Shown: piece by piece, positions 8,640-18,389 of the stretch | Position numbering within the stretch: position 1 is the stretch's first letter | How the letters are laid out: every line of letters starts with the position of its first letter | Assembly (NCBI RefSeq): GCF_003990915.1 | Contig: NZ_BHXQ01000003.1 | Coordinates: 1 to 64,000, forward strand | Length of the DNA stretch: 64,000 nucleotides | Source of the DNA: Chryseotalea sanaruensis | GTDB taxonomy: Bacteria > Bacteroidota > Bacteroidia > Cytophagales > Cyclobacteriaceae | Reading direction: 5' to 3' | Notes under the pieces: generated by a model | What the model saw: only the letters and a program-made list of their open reading frames with translations | Database searches by the model: none | What the model was told of the DNA's origin: nothing | Program-made: the position numbers and the translations under genes

Positions 8640-8754
8640 AGAAACCCTCTGTCAGGGCCATAAATTAGGAGACACAAATATGCCGACTACAAAATTTAAG
8701 GACCTCCACCGTCAAAATCGTATGAAAAGTCCTTAAAAATACGCTCTTTCGAAT

Positions 8755-9273
8755 GTGTTGCGCTTACTTTCCATTGGACTGATCACCTTACTGCTCTACC
8801 AAAGTGCCGGTTTTATCGTCACTTTTGAGCTAGGCGTTAGTGCCATACGCAAAGAGGTGAAAGAAAAACTAATCCAGAAAGGCGAAGGAAGCATTGTCAG
8901 GCTGGCTTTTCATAAATCTTCTCGCATTGCTTTTAAAGATGAAGGGAAGGAAATCTACCACCAAAGCAACATGTACGACATACTGCGCCAGGAGATAAAA
9001 GGAGATTCTTTAATCTTTACCTGCTTCCACGACATTGCAGAGTCTAAATTGGTTGCCGACTTCGAACAGGAAGTAAAAGCCATCACGGATCAGGAACAAT
9101 CTAAAAACAAAAACAATAAGTCAGTTCATAAAAAATACGAATACATACAAAGTATTGTTAGCACCGCCACTGTTTCATCGGTGTTTCATCTAGCAGAACA
9201 TCACACCTTATTTGAAGGCCAACTCTCAAATACATATCTTCTGATTCTCTATCCACCACCCGAAGTTTCATAG
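8755..9273 (+). CDS. Hypothetical exported protein upstream of a TonB receptor
   Basis: 172 residues, start GTG at 8755 (or TTG at 8758); no in-frame ATG lies nearby upstream. A hydrophobic N-terminal helix (about 4-20) suggests a signal peptide or anchor. The rest is charged, with a Lys/Asn-rich stretch near 115-125, a histidine pair in LAEHHT and a Pro-rich end. I do not recognise a family. Its position ahead of the TonB receptor and PepSY-type gene suggests a part in metal or heme uptake, but nothing in the sequence proves it. Confidence 0.65.
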   Translation: MLRLLSIGLITLLLYQSAGFIVTFELGVSAIRKEVKEKLIQKGEGSIVRLAFHKSSRIAFKDEGKEIYHQSNMYDILRQEIKGDSLIFTCFHDIAESKLVADFEQEVKAITDQEQSKNKNNKSVHKKYEYIQSIVSTATVSSVFHLAEHHTLFEGQLSNTYLLILYPPPEVS

Positions 9274-9378
9274 ATGCTGTGAGCAAAATCGTTGAACACT
9301 GATTTAAAAAAATCTGTGTAAGATTTTTACATGCTCACAATACTCGATTGTTTTTGAACTTCTGGTTTACAAAAACAG

Positions 9379-9461
9379 TGTCGTTTAGGTAAGCCCTTAG
9401 TCATCCTCTCCTTTGGAGAGGGTTTGAGGTGAGGCCAATAAAAAGACTTAACTAAACGACA
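9379..9461. repeat. Dispersed palindromic element, copy A
   Basis: Terminal inverted repeats TGTCGTTTAGGTAAG (9379-9393) and CTTAACTAAACGACA (9447-9461) enclose a small inner hairpin CCTCTCC-TT-TGGAGAGG and the segment GAGGTGAGGCC. It is closely similar to 12027-12115 and, in decayed form, to 38062-38150. It looks like a short non-coding mobile unit (MITE- or REP-like). Confidence 0.85.
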
Positions 9462-9556
9462 TTGGTTTCGAATACAATCAGCGCTGTTTAAAAATATCTG
9501 GATAATTATTTCCTGTACTTTGGTTAGCCGAGGTGCATCACTCATTTCCATTTTCT

Positions 9557-11956
9557 ATGAAGAAATTATTACTATGGCTATTGCTGGCTGGTTCTATTCC
9601 TGCCGCAGCACAAACAATACTTATTAAAGATGAAGCAACACAACGCCCTATTGTTGGTGCTGTAATTTTTGATGATGCCAAACAGAAACAAATCGTTAGT
9701 AACGAGCGTGGTGAAGCAACGCTAGACGAATTAATAGCTGCTGAATTTATCAACATACAAATGCTTGGCTAAAAGACTCAGCGCATTTCAATGACTGTAC
9801 TTAAAGCAAATAATTACATGCTTACCCTGGCAGAAGATCCGCTTGCCCTGGAAGAGATTGTCGTTTCGGGAACACGCTGGAGTCAGGGTTCAGCAAATCT
9901 TCCTTCAAGGATTTCAAGTATTAGTAATCGGGACATGGCTTTACAAAACCCACAAACAGCTGCTGACTTATTGGGCGCGTCTGGAGATGTATTTATTCAG
10001 AAAAGTCAGCAAGGTGGCGGAAGTCCAATGATCAGGGGCTTTTCTACAAACCGTCTATTGTATGCTGTGGATGGTATTCGCATGAACACAGCTATATTCA
10101 GAAGCGGCAATTTGCAAAATGTTATCAGCCTGGATCCTTTTGCTACAGAACAAACCGAAGTGTTGTTTGGTCCCGGTTCTGTCATCTATGGCAGCGATGC
10201 TATTGGTGGTGTAATGAGTTTCCAGACACTAACACCACAGCTTGCCAGCAACGGGAGAACTTTTACTTCCGGCAAAGCAGTGGCACGCTACGCTTCTGCT
10301 AATAAGGAGAACACTTTTCATTTCGATGTCAATGCCGGTTGGAAAAAGTGGGCACTTGTAACAAGTTTTAGTTCGAATGATTTTGGTGATTTGAAAATGG
10401 GAAAACACGGACCAGCCGAATATCTGAGACCATTTTATGTTAATCGTCAGGATAGTGTAGATGTTATTGTCACCAATGACGATCCCTTAATTCAACGTCC
10501 ATCAGGTTATTCGCAAATCAACGTAATGCAGAAAGTGCGTTTTGTACCCAGCAAAGCCTGGGACATACAACTGGGTTTGCACTACTCTACCACATCAGAA
10601 TATTCGCGCTACGACAGACATGTTCGCTACCGCAACGGATTGCCCCGCTATGGAGAATGGTCTTACGGGCCACAAATGTGGAACATGACAAACCTGTCTG
10701 TTACGCATAAGCAAGCGAATGCACTTTACAACCAATTGGCTATACGTCTTGCACATCAGGGTTTTGAAGAAAGTAGAATCAGTCGTGACATTAACAGACC
10801 AAGTCGCGAAACTCGAATTGAAGCGGTGCAGGCTTATTCAGCTAACTTTGATTTTGTTAAGGCGTTGCAAATCGGCACTTTGTTTTACGGACTTGAATTT
10901 GTTTCGGACGATGTTACCTCAACAGGCATTAATGAAAACATCGCAACAGGTGTGCGTGGTGCTGGCCCTGCACGCTATCCGCAAGCAACCTGGGCTTCGT
11001 ATGCTGCTTATGCAAACTATCAGCATACCTTATCAGAGAAAACCACATTGCAAGTTGGTGCACGTTACAATCAGTTTATGCTGGATGCAACATTCGACAC
11101 TTCCTTTTATCCATTCCCGTTTACAACTGCCGAAGTTAATAAAGGTGCCCTTACCGGAAGTACTGGATTAGTTAGTAAAATCTCAAATCATTTTATCCTA
11201 AGTGTAAATGGTTCTACCGGTTTTAGATCACCTAATGTTGACGACCTCGGAAAGGTTTTTGATTCTGCCGATGGTGCTGTAACCATTCCTAATCCGGATT
11301 TAGAATCGGAATATGCTTATAACGGAGAAATCAGTTTGGTAAAAGTATTTGGAACGAGAGTAAAAACTGATTTAACAGCTTATTATACCATGCTTGAAAA
11401 TGCCATGGTAAGGCGCGATTTTTTGTTGAACGGTGAAGACAGTATTGTATATGATGGAGAACTGAGTAAAGTTGAGGCCATCCAGAATGCAGCAGTTGCT
11501 ACTGTGTTTGGTTTGCAAGCCAATATAGAGATCAAGCTTTCAGAAGAATTTATGTTGTCGTCAAAATTTAATTATCAGAAAGGTGAAGAAGAATTAGATG
11601 ATGGTACAACAAGTCCGTCAAGACATGCAGCTCCTTGGTTTGGTCTTACTCGCCTCACCTACAACACTAAGCATGTAACGATGCAGTTCTATGCACAATA
11701 CAGTGGTGAGCGAAAATTCAGCGATCTTCCGCAGGAAGAACAAGGTAAGCCTGAAATTTATGCGAAGGATGAAAATGGTGACCCTTATTCACCCGGTTGG
11801 TATACACTTAACTTCAAAGCAAATTACCAGGCGAATGATAAGATTATCATTGGAGCAGGATTGGAAAATATTACGGATAAACGATATCGTCCGTATAGCT
11901 CAGGTATTGTAGCACCCGGAAGAAATATGGTAATATCACTTACAGTAAAATTTTAA
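9557..11956 (+). pseudogene. TonB-dependent outer-membrane receptor (heme/siderophore type) with in-frame stop
   Basis: The reading frame runs from ATG 9557 (signal peptide MKKLLLWLLLAGSIPAAAQ) through a CarboxypepD_reg-like domain, a plug domain (MIRGFSTNRLLYAVDGIRMN; FGPGSVIYGSDAIGG) and a 22-strand-type barrel ending in Phe (SLTVKF). It is interrupted by TAA at 9770-9772, in the context MLG-stop-KTQRIS, where homologues normally have a Tyr (TAT/TAC). Both halves are in the same frame, so a single base change explains it. The larger part can be read from ATG 9791 as 721 residues but would then lack a signal peptide. The plug sequence resembles hemoglobin/heme receptors. Possible explanations are a recent pseudogene, a sequencing error or readthrough. 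Confidence 0.8.
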
Positions 11957-12026
11957 TTTCTTTGCATCAATAAATACAATTACTCATACAAATGGTTGTT
12001 TTCTGTAACATTAAAATTAAAAAACC

Positions 12027-12115
12027 AATGTCGTCTAGTTAAGCTTCCATATTCATCCTCTCCTCTGGAGAGGATTGGAGGTGAGGCCATAAAAAGGGTT
12101 TAACTAAACGACATT
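12027..12115. repeat. Dispersed palindromic element, copy B
   Basis: 89 bp starting AATGTCGTCTAGTTAAGC and ending TTTAACTAAACGACATT, with the same inner hairpin (CCTCTCC-TC-TGGAGAGG) and GAGGTGAGGCC segment as copy A. It sits between the TonB receptor and the PepSY-type gene. Confidence 0.85.
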
Positions 12116-12156
12116 AAAGTTTAAAAATAGGAAGCAACCATTTTAATAAATTACAC

Positions 12157-12714
12157 ATGTCATTGCTGGAAAACATAGTAAAGCGCACACGTCAGTATCG
12201 AAAGCTTCATCGTTACATTGGTTCGGTGTTGGTCATCTTCTTTTTTACCATAGCAGCAACTGGTGTGTTGCTGGGTTGGAAAAAACATAGTGGTGGTTAC
12301 ATCTTACCCAATACTGAAAAAGGTAGTTCTGCTAACCTGATAGATTGGAAATCGCTTGATACGCTTGCTTCAGCAGCACAGCTGGCACTCTACAGGCAAG
12401 ATTCTTCGTTAAATACTACTATAGATCGCATGGATGTACGGGCAGATAAAGGAACGGTAAAAGTCTCGTTCAAAGGTAATTTTTATGAAGTACAAATAGA
12501 TGGCGCAACGGCAAGGGTATTGGCTATTAACCTGCGCAAGTCAGACATTATCGAGCAAATTCACGATGGCTCTCTATTAGATGTAGCTTTTAATAGCAAT
12601 GGCGGCTGGTTTAAACTGGGTTATACAAGTATATTAGGATTAGGATTGTTAATCCTCAGTGTGTCAGGCTTCTGGCTCTGGTACAATCCAAAACGAATAA
12701 GGAAAATGAAATAA
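12157..12714 (+). CDS. PepSY-associated transmembrane protein
   Basis: 185 residues with a membrane helix at about 22-41 (preceded by the family motif LHRYIGS) and another at about 158-176, enclosing a periplasmic domain. This is the short form of the PepSY-TM family, found beside TonB-dependent iron or heme receptors and thought to act in iron reduction or siderophore processing at the inner membrane. Its position directly after the receptor supports that role. It is followed after 29 nt by the SlyD-like gene, so the two may be cotranscribed. Confidence 0.8.
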   Translation: MSLLENIVKRTRQYRKLHRYIGSVLVIFFFTIAATGVLLGWKKHSGGYILPNTEKGSSANLIDWKSLDTLASAAQLALYRQDSSLNTTIDRMDVRADKGTVKVSFKGNFYEVQIDGATARVLAINLRKSDIIEQIHDGSLLDVAFNSNGGWFKLGYTSILGLGLLILSVSGFWLWYNPKRIRKMK

Positions 12715-12743
12715 TTCTTAAATTGCATCCTTAAACAGATATC

Positions 12744-13214
12744 ATGCAGATAACAAAAAACACAGTAGCCGCTATTCATTACACATTAACGGATAACAGT
12801 GGCAAAATCCTTGACAGCAGCAGTGGACGTGAGCCGCTATACTACATTCAGGGTATTGGGAACCTGATTTTAGGTATGGAAGAAGGCCTTGAGGGTAAAA
12901 AGAAAGGAGACAAACTCCAGATTAGAGTATCGCCTGAAAAAGGATATGGTATAAAAGATCCTGCCATGGTACAACAAGTGCCTTTAAAAGCATTTGGTGG
13001 TGAAGCGGTTTCTCCAGGTATGAAATTTCAAACCAATCAAGGTCAGGTTGTAACAGTAACCGCAGTTGATACAGAATCTGTAACTGTTGATGCAAATCAC
13101 GAACTGGCTGGCGTAGAACTTAACTTTGATGTAGAAGTAATGGAAGTGCGTAACGCCACAGCAGAAGAAATTTCTCACGGGCATGTACACGGTCCGGGTG
13201 GTCATCATCATTAA
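12744..13214 (+). CDS. slyD: SlyD-like FKBP-type peptidyl-prolyl isomerase
   Basis: 156 residues. An N-terminal FKBP half (VAAIHYTLTDNSGKILD), the inserted IF chaperone domain (about 70-125) and return to FKBP follow the SlyD layout. The C terminus is rich in histidine (HGHVHGPGGHHH), which in SlyD binds nickel and other metals. It would be a cytoplasmic folding helper and possibly a metal chaperone. It sits at the end of the iron-uptake cluster and converges on the ABC permease gene across a large AT-rich palindrome. Confidence 0.88.
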   Translation: MQITKNTVAAIHYTLTDNSGKILDSSSGREPLYYIQGIGNLILGMEEGLEGKKKGDKLQIRVSPEKGYGIKDPAMVQQVPLKAFGGEAVSPGMKFQTNQGQVVTVTAVDTESVTVDANHELAGVELNFDVEVMEVRNATAEEISHGHVHGPGGHHH

Positions 13215-13215
13215 T

Positions 13216-13268
13216 ATTCCAAAATTTCAAATTCCAAATTTTAAATTTGGAATTTGAAATTTTGGAAT
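13216..13268. terminator. AT-rich 53-nt palindrome, probable bidirectional terminator
   Basis: From 13216 to 13268 the sequence is a nearly perfect palindrome (ATTCCAAAATTTCAAATTCC and its mirror around AAATTTTAAATTT). It lies exactly between two convergent genes, starting two bases after the slyD stop codon and ending at the stop of the permease gene. It would end transcripts from both sides. Confidence 0.75.
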
Positions 13269-15629
13269 TTATTCGTAACGCAATGAGTTTGCTGGATTAG
13301 CTAAAGCCACTTTAAGTGAATGATATCCGACAGTTCCCAAAGCAACGACTAAGCTTGCAAATGCTGCTAAGAAAACGGTAAGCAAATCTACATCAATATG
13401 GTAAGCATAGCTTTGCAACCATGTATGCATCAACCTCCAACCCACCGGACAGCCAATTAATGCTGCAATAATTACAAGTCGCGCAAAGTCTTTCGCCATT
13501 AGGCCTACCAAAACTGGGCTGGTTGCACCAAGCACTCTTCTTACACCCAACTCCTTTGTTCTTTGCTCTGCTGCATAGGCAGATAAACCAAATAATCCCA
13601 GGCATGAAATAATAATGGAGAGGATGGCGAAGTAGTTGAATAATCTACCTGTCCGTTCTTCAGATTTATATAAATTATCCCAATCAGCATCCATTACATT
13701 GTAATTGAATGGATAAGCAGAAGCATATTGTTTATTAATGCTTTCTAGAGCGCTGATGGCGGCTTGTGCTTCACCACTTTTATGTCTGATGAAAACAATG
13801 GAGAACCAATCAGGTTCGAACATGATAAACAGAGGCTCTACCTTCGAATGAATAGACTGGAAATGAAAATCTTTAACTACACCAATGATTTTTCCTTTCC
13901 GTTCTCCCCATAGTGTGAGTGATTGTTCAGCAGCCACATTAAAACCCATCGCTTTTTTTGCGGCTTCATTAATAATGAAATTGGAAGTGTCAGTGGGAAA
14001 TTCCTTACTAAAACCGCGACCCTCCACTATATCCATTTGCATGGTAGTCACAAAATCTTCGTCTGCAGAAAAATTCGAAAATAAAATTTGTTCATCAGGT
14101 GCCTTGCCCTCCCACACCAGGTTGGAAGTTGAATTTCCAAAGTCAATTGGATTGGCACTGGAGAAGGAAACATGTTCTATTGCAGCATTATCTTTCAATT
14201 GCTGATAAATTGCCTCCTTATGCTTGGCGACATCGCCTTGAAAACGCATATACATAACGTTGCCACGGTTAAAGCCAATATCTTTTTGTTGCACAAAATT
14301 CAATTGCTTATAAACCACAATGGTACTGATGATGAGTATAATGGAAAGTGAAAACTGTAATACTACCAACACCTTTCTGAATTGTGCTGCCCCGGTGCCG
14401 CTTTTCATTTGTCCCTTTAACACCTTGCTCGGTTGGAAAGATGAAACATAAAATGCAGGATAACTACCTGACAACAATCCGGTAAATAAAATTATAGCAA
14501 TGAAAATAGAGAGGGAGGGAATATCTACCAACGATAATTGTAATTGCTTATCGGCAATCTGATTAAAAATAGGTAGCATTAAAAAACTGATGGCAATAGC
14601 TAACATTGATGAAAAAGCCACCATGAGCATTGACTCTCCCAAAAATTGTGCGGTTAATTGCCCACGGACTGCCCCAACTGTTTTTCTGAGCCCTACTTCT
14701 TTTGCCCGTTTAGCAGACTGAGCCGTAGTGAGGTTCATAAAATTAATACTGGCAATGACCAATACCAAAATAGCCACGATCAAAAATATCCGTACATATT
14801 CTATCCTCCCGCCTGTTAAAACACCGTTCTCAAACTTGCCATAGAGATAGGCATCCTGAAATATTTGTAACATGAACGTAACATTACTGCCTTCTACTTG
14901 AGCATTAAGTTCCTGTGTCATCTTTCCGGCTAGTGCGGCAACGTTCGCATCCTTTCTTAGCAATAAATTGGTTCTTATATTATTGTTTCCCCATTGGCCA
15001 AGCCAGTTTTCGTTTTTCTTATAGTAGTAATCGAAGGATATGAGATAATCAAATTTAATAGAAGAGGTTGAAGGTATGTCATCCAATACAGCACTAACGG
15101 TGAAGCTATCTTCATTGTCCATCACCAGCACCTTACCAATCGGATTTTCATCTCCAAAAAATCTTTCGGCCATGCCCTTACTTACAACTATCGAGTACAT
15201 GCTTTTAAGTGCAGTGGCTGTATCGCCTTGCGAAAGTTTAAAGGAAAACATCTGCAGAAAGTCGGCATCAACGAATCTGCCTTCCTGATAAAACGATTTT
15301 TCCTTCACCACAAACAGGCGATTCTCTGGCCAGGTAACGCGTGAAGCCAGTTCAATTTCAGGAAATTTCTCTTTGATAACCGGAGCCATCGGGCCGGGTG
15401 TTGAAGAAAAGACAAAAACACTTCCGTTGGTATACGATTGCTTCTCCAACACACGATACAACCTATCGTTGTGTTCATGAAATGCATCTACGCTCATCTC
15501 ATCATTTACCCAAAGTAAAATGATAAGGCTACAAGACATACCAAAGGCAAGACCTACTATGTTAATGGAGGAAAAAGCCTTATTTCGGAATAAGGTTCGA
15601 AGGGTAATCAGCAAGTAATTTTTTAGCAT
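13269..15629 (-). CDS. FtsX/MacB-family ABC transporter permease (duplicated type)
   Basis: 786 residues with an N-terminal membrane helix (about 20-40), a periplasmic MacB-like domain (about 50-240), three membrane helices (about 280-380), a second periplasmic domain (about 440-660) and three more helices to the end. The second half repeats the FtsX signature, with ELGVRRVLGA near 695 and KEVGLRKTVGA near 310. This double-FtsX architecture is frequent in Bacteroidota and is linked to export of peptides, lipoproteins or lipids. No ATPase gene is adjacent, so it must borrow one. The next permease gene lies 116 nt upstream on the same strand. Confidence 0.88.
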   Translation of the reverse strand: MLKNYLLITLRTLFRNKAFSSINIVGLAFGMSCSLIILLWVNDEMSVDAFHEHNDRLYRVLEKQSYTNGSVFVFSSTPGPMAPVIKEKFPEIELASRVTWPENRLFVVKEKSFYQEGRFVDADFLQMFSFKLSQGDTATALKSMYSIVVSKGMAERFFGDENPIGKVLVMDNEDSFTVSAVLDDIPSTSSIKFDYLISFDYYYKKNENWLGQWGNNNIRTNLLLRKDANVAALAGKMTQELNAQVEGSNVTFMLQIFQDAYLYGKFENGVLTGGRIEYVRIFLIVAILVLVIASINFMNLTTAQSAKRAKEVGLRKTVGAVRGQLTAQFLGESMLMVAFSSMLAIAISFLMLPIFNQIADKQLQLSLVDIPSLSIFIAIILFTGLLSGSYPAFYVSSFQPSKVLKGQMKSGTGAAQFRKVLVVLQFSLSIILIISTIVVYKQLNFVQQKDIGFNRGNVMYMRFQGDVAKHKEAIYQQLKDNAAIEHVSFSSANPIDFGNSTSNLVWEGKAPDEQILFSNFSADEDFVTTMQMDIVEGRGFSKEFPTDTSNFIINEAAKKAMGFNVAAEQSLTLWGERKGKIIGVVKDFHFQSIHSKVEPLFIMFEPDWFSIVFIRHKSGEAQAAISALESINKQYASAYPFNYNVMDADWDNLYKSEERTGRLFNYFAILSIIISCLGLFGLSAYAAEQRTKELGVRRVLGATSPVLVGLMAKDFARLVIIAALIGCPVGWRLMHTWLQSYAYHIDVDLLTVFLAAFASLVVALGTVGYHSLKVALANPANSLRYE

Positions 15630-15745
15630 GATTTTACTATTTGCAACAAAGACAACCCACTATCAAAAAGGTTGCTTACAAATAATACTGCCTTACCCGA
15701 TTTTGGTTACAAAGTCAGGTAAGGCATTTTACATGTTTTTAAAAA

Positions 15746-16978
15746 TTATTCGAAACGAAGCGATTCAATCGGGTCAAGCTTGGAAGCTTTGTGCGCTGGG
15801 TAATAACCAGACAATAACCCGACACCTACGCAAATAAGCATGCCCATAAACATCCACAACCAAGGCACAACAAATTTATCAATACCAATAAGGCTTGAGA
15901 TGCCATTACCAATTAATATACCCAGTATAATACCGGCAATACCACCCAGTAAACAAACTACAATGGCTTCAATCACAAACTGCTGACGAATGCGAAGTGG
16001 TGTTGCACCGAGTGCTTTACGCACACCTACTTCTCTGGTTCTTTCTGTTACAGATACCAGCATAATATTCATCAAAGCAATGGATGCACCCAACAAAGTA
16101 ATAAAACCTACACCAAAGCCACCAATGCGAAGCGCAGATGTTATACTCTCTAATTCTTCTGCTAAAGATTCGCTACGTTCAAGATCAAAAGAGTTAGGCT
16201 TACCTATCTCATCGCGTCTGATAGAACGCATAATGCCTGTTGCTTCACCCATGGCATAATCCATTTTGGTTGGATCGCTAATGCCTACAGAAATCTCATA
16301 CCACAATTGCCTTCCTTTACCCATTTGATTTGCTTTGATCAATGGCACAGTAACCATATTGTCGTAATTATCATCTGAGATATCACCTTTCTCTTTCATC
16401 ACGCCTATTACGCGGAGTTTAGTACCTAAGAAGCTTATTTCTTTGCCAATTGGATCTTGATTTTCAAACAGCGTCTTAGCTACCTTAAATCCGATAACGG
16501 TTACCTGCGAGCCATATTCCATTTCTATTCTGGAGAAGTTTCTTCCTTTTTCAATATCTGCACCTTTTAATGCAAAGAACTCTTCATTAACACCCTTAAC
16601 CTGTACATTGGGGTTGGTCTTTTTTGACAAATACTTTACTTCAGCAATACCTGTTACATCAGCTGCAAGACAGATAGTGGCTTCTGAGCGGAAGTCGCTG
16701 GCAAAACGTACTGTTTGACTGAATGTTAACTGCGGATAACGTTTCTCAGAGATACCCTGAGCACTACTGCCTCGGTTCCGTTTAGAGGTAATATCGAAAG
16801 TATTAACGCCCAGGGAGGATAGACTTGAGTTAACTGAATATTCTATACCGTCAATTGCGGTAAGAATTCCAACCAAAGATGTAATGCCTATGGCAACAAT
16901 CAATGAGGTTAAAACCGATCTAAGCATATTAGCCTTTATGGATCGGAGGCCTTCTTTTATGTTCTCAAGTAGATTCAT
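15746..16978 (-). CDS. MacB-like ABC transporter permease
   Basis: 410 residues from the ATG at 16978; an upstream in-frame ATG at 16996 adds six unlikely residues. One N-terminal helix (about 20-42), a MacB periplasmic core domain, then three helices in an FtsX domain carrying the typical TREVGVRKALGATP motif. The family works with a LolD/MacB-type ATPase in mechanotransmission across the envelope. The ATPase is not encoded nearby. The neighbour downstream is a second, longer FtsX-type permease, so the two may serve one machine. Confidence 0.88.
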   Translation of the reverse strand: MNLLENIKEGLRSIKANMLRSVLTSLIVAIGITSLVGILTAIDGIEYSVNSSLSSLGVNTFDITSKRNRGSSAQGISEKRYPQLTFSQTVRFASDFRSEATICLAADVTGIAEVKYLSKKTNPNVQVKGVNEEFFALKGADIEKGRNFSRIEMEYGSQVTVIGFKVAKTLFENQDPIGKEISFLGTKLRVIGVMKEKGDISDDNYDNMVTVPLIKANQMGKGRQLWYEISVGISDPTKMDYAMGEATGIMRSIRRDEIGKPNSFDLERSESLAEELESITSALRIGGFGVGFITLLGASIALMNIMLVSVTERTREVGVRKALGATPLRIRQQFVIEAIVVCLLGGIAGIILGILIGNGISSLIGIDKFVVPWLWMFMGMLICVGVGLLSGYYPAHKASKLDPIESLRFE

Positions 16979-17102
16979 GTCGATACTATATAACAATACG
17001 TTGAAAAAGAGGCGATAATGTTACAGTCAAGCTGAACTATTTTATCGTTTTCATGTAAATATAACTAGCGGTTACTTTTAGTTTTAGACGTAAATTTAAG
17101 GC

Positions 17103-18362
17103 ATGCGTTACGGAGTCATTATAACTTTTCTGCTCATTTGTAGCACTTTGGTAAGGGCAAATCAGATCTTAATCCCCATGGATGAGACCCAAACCAATCA
17201 TTTAAAAGCCTATGGCATAGCCTATTGGATATTAAGAAGCGAAACAGAGGTTGATTGGTTGTTGAATTACCGTGGTGGTAGCTTTATGTGCGACTATGTT
17301 CCGGCTATCCAAAATGAATTGATGATTCGGGGGGTTAGCTATCAGGTAATATCAGATGCGCAGGCGAACCAGATTTTAGCCGAAATAGCCAGTCCAGCAC
17401 TGAATTATGACGTGATGAAACTTGAAAAGTTCCCAAAAATTGCTGTGTATTCGCCCAAAACAGCCCAACCATGGGATGATGCTGTAACGTTGGTACTTAC
17501 CTATGCAGAAATTCCATACGATCTCATCTATGATGACGAAGTGTTGGCTGGTAATCTGCCAAAATATGATTGGCTCCACTTGCACCATGAAGATTTTACA
17601 GGACAATATGGAAAATTCTATGGCACCTTCAGTAACGCCCCTTGGTATGTTGAGCAACAGCGTGAAGCAGAGGAAATGGCACAAAAACATGGCTTTCATA
17701 AAGTATCTCAGTTAAAATTAGCAGTTGCTAAGAGAATACAGGAGTTTGTTGCCGGGGGCGGTTTTATGTTCGCAATGTGTTCTGCAACTGACAGTTTCGA
17801 TATTGCATTAGCCGCTGAAGGTATTGATATTTGCGAACGACCATTTGATGGTGATCCGGCTGATCCGCAAGCACAAAACAAACTTAACTTCTCTTCATCT
17901 TTTGCTTTTACTGATTTCAGATTGGTAAGAGACATTTATGAGTATGAATTCTCTGATATTGATAACAAACCCAGTGAAAGAGGCCTTAGGCAAGACAATG
18001 ATTACTTTACGCTTTTCGAATTTTCTGCCAAGTGGGATCCCATACCAACTATGCTTACGCAAAATCATACAAAAATCATCAATGGTTTTTATGGTCAAAC
18101 AACTGGCTTTAAAAAGAGAGTTGTAAAATCAGAAGCTTTGGTAATGGGAGAAAACAAAGCCATTGGAGAAATTAAATATTTGCACGGAACAGTAGGTAAA
18201 GGCTTTTGGACATACTATGGAGGTCATGATCCGGAAGATTATCAGCATCAGGTGGGTGAAGAACATACTGACCTTAATCAACATCCTAATTCACCCGGGT
18301 ACAGACTTATCTTAAACAACATTCTTTTCCCGGCTGCTAAGAAGAAAAAACAAAAAACCTGA
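17103..18362 (+). CDS. Exported class-I amidotransferase-like protein (homologues labelled asparagine synthetase B)
   Basis: 419 residues with a signal peptide (about 1-19, cleaved before NQILIPMDE). From memory, homologues across Bacteroidota share the opening ILIPMDETQ-NHLKAYG and are often named asparagine synthetase B, but none of the Ntn-amidotransferase or ATP-pyrophosphatase motifs of that enzyme is present. The middle (GGGFMFAMCSATDSFDIAL) looks like the nucleophile elbow of a class-I glutamine amidotransferase-like or ThuA-like fold. Function is unknown; periplasmic or secreted. The last residues are Lys-rich. A short lipoprotein gene follows 27 nt later. Confidence 0.78.
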   Translation: MRYGVIITFLLICSTLVRANQILIPMDETQTNHLKAYGIAYWILRSETEVDWLLNYRGGSFMCDYVPAIQNELMIRGVSYQVISDAQANQILAEIASPALNYDVMKLEKFPKIAVYSPKTAQPWDDAVTLVLTYAEIPYDLIYDDEVLAGNLPKYDWLHLHHEDFTGQYGKFYGTFSNAPWYVEQQREAEEMAQKHGFHKVSQLKLAVAKRIQEFVAGGGFMFAMCSATDSFDIALAAEGIDICERPFDGDPADPQAQNKLNFSSSFAFTDFRLVRDIYEYEFSDIDNKPSERGLRQDNDYFTLFEFSAKWDPIPTMLTQNHTKIINGFYGQTTGFKKRVVKSEALVMGENKAIGEIKYLHGTVGKGFWTYYGGHDPEDYQHQVGEEHTDLNQHPNSPGYRLILNNILFPAAKKKKQKT

Positions 18363-18389
18363 TTAAATTATAACCTTAATGTCTATTTC

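Noticed and set aside
8695-8737. 9-bp inverted repeat (TTTAAGGAC/GTCCTTAAA) between the YaiO and hypothetical genes
   Set aside because: A 25-nt loop and no T-tract; too weak to call a terminator, although it could end the exopolysaccharide operon.
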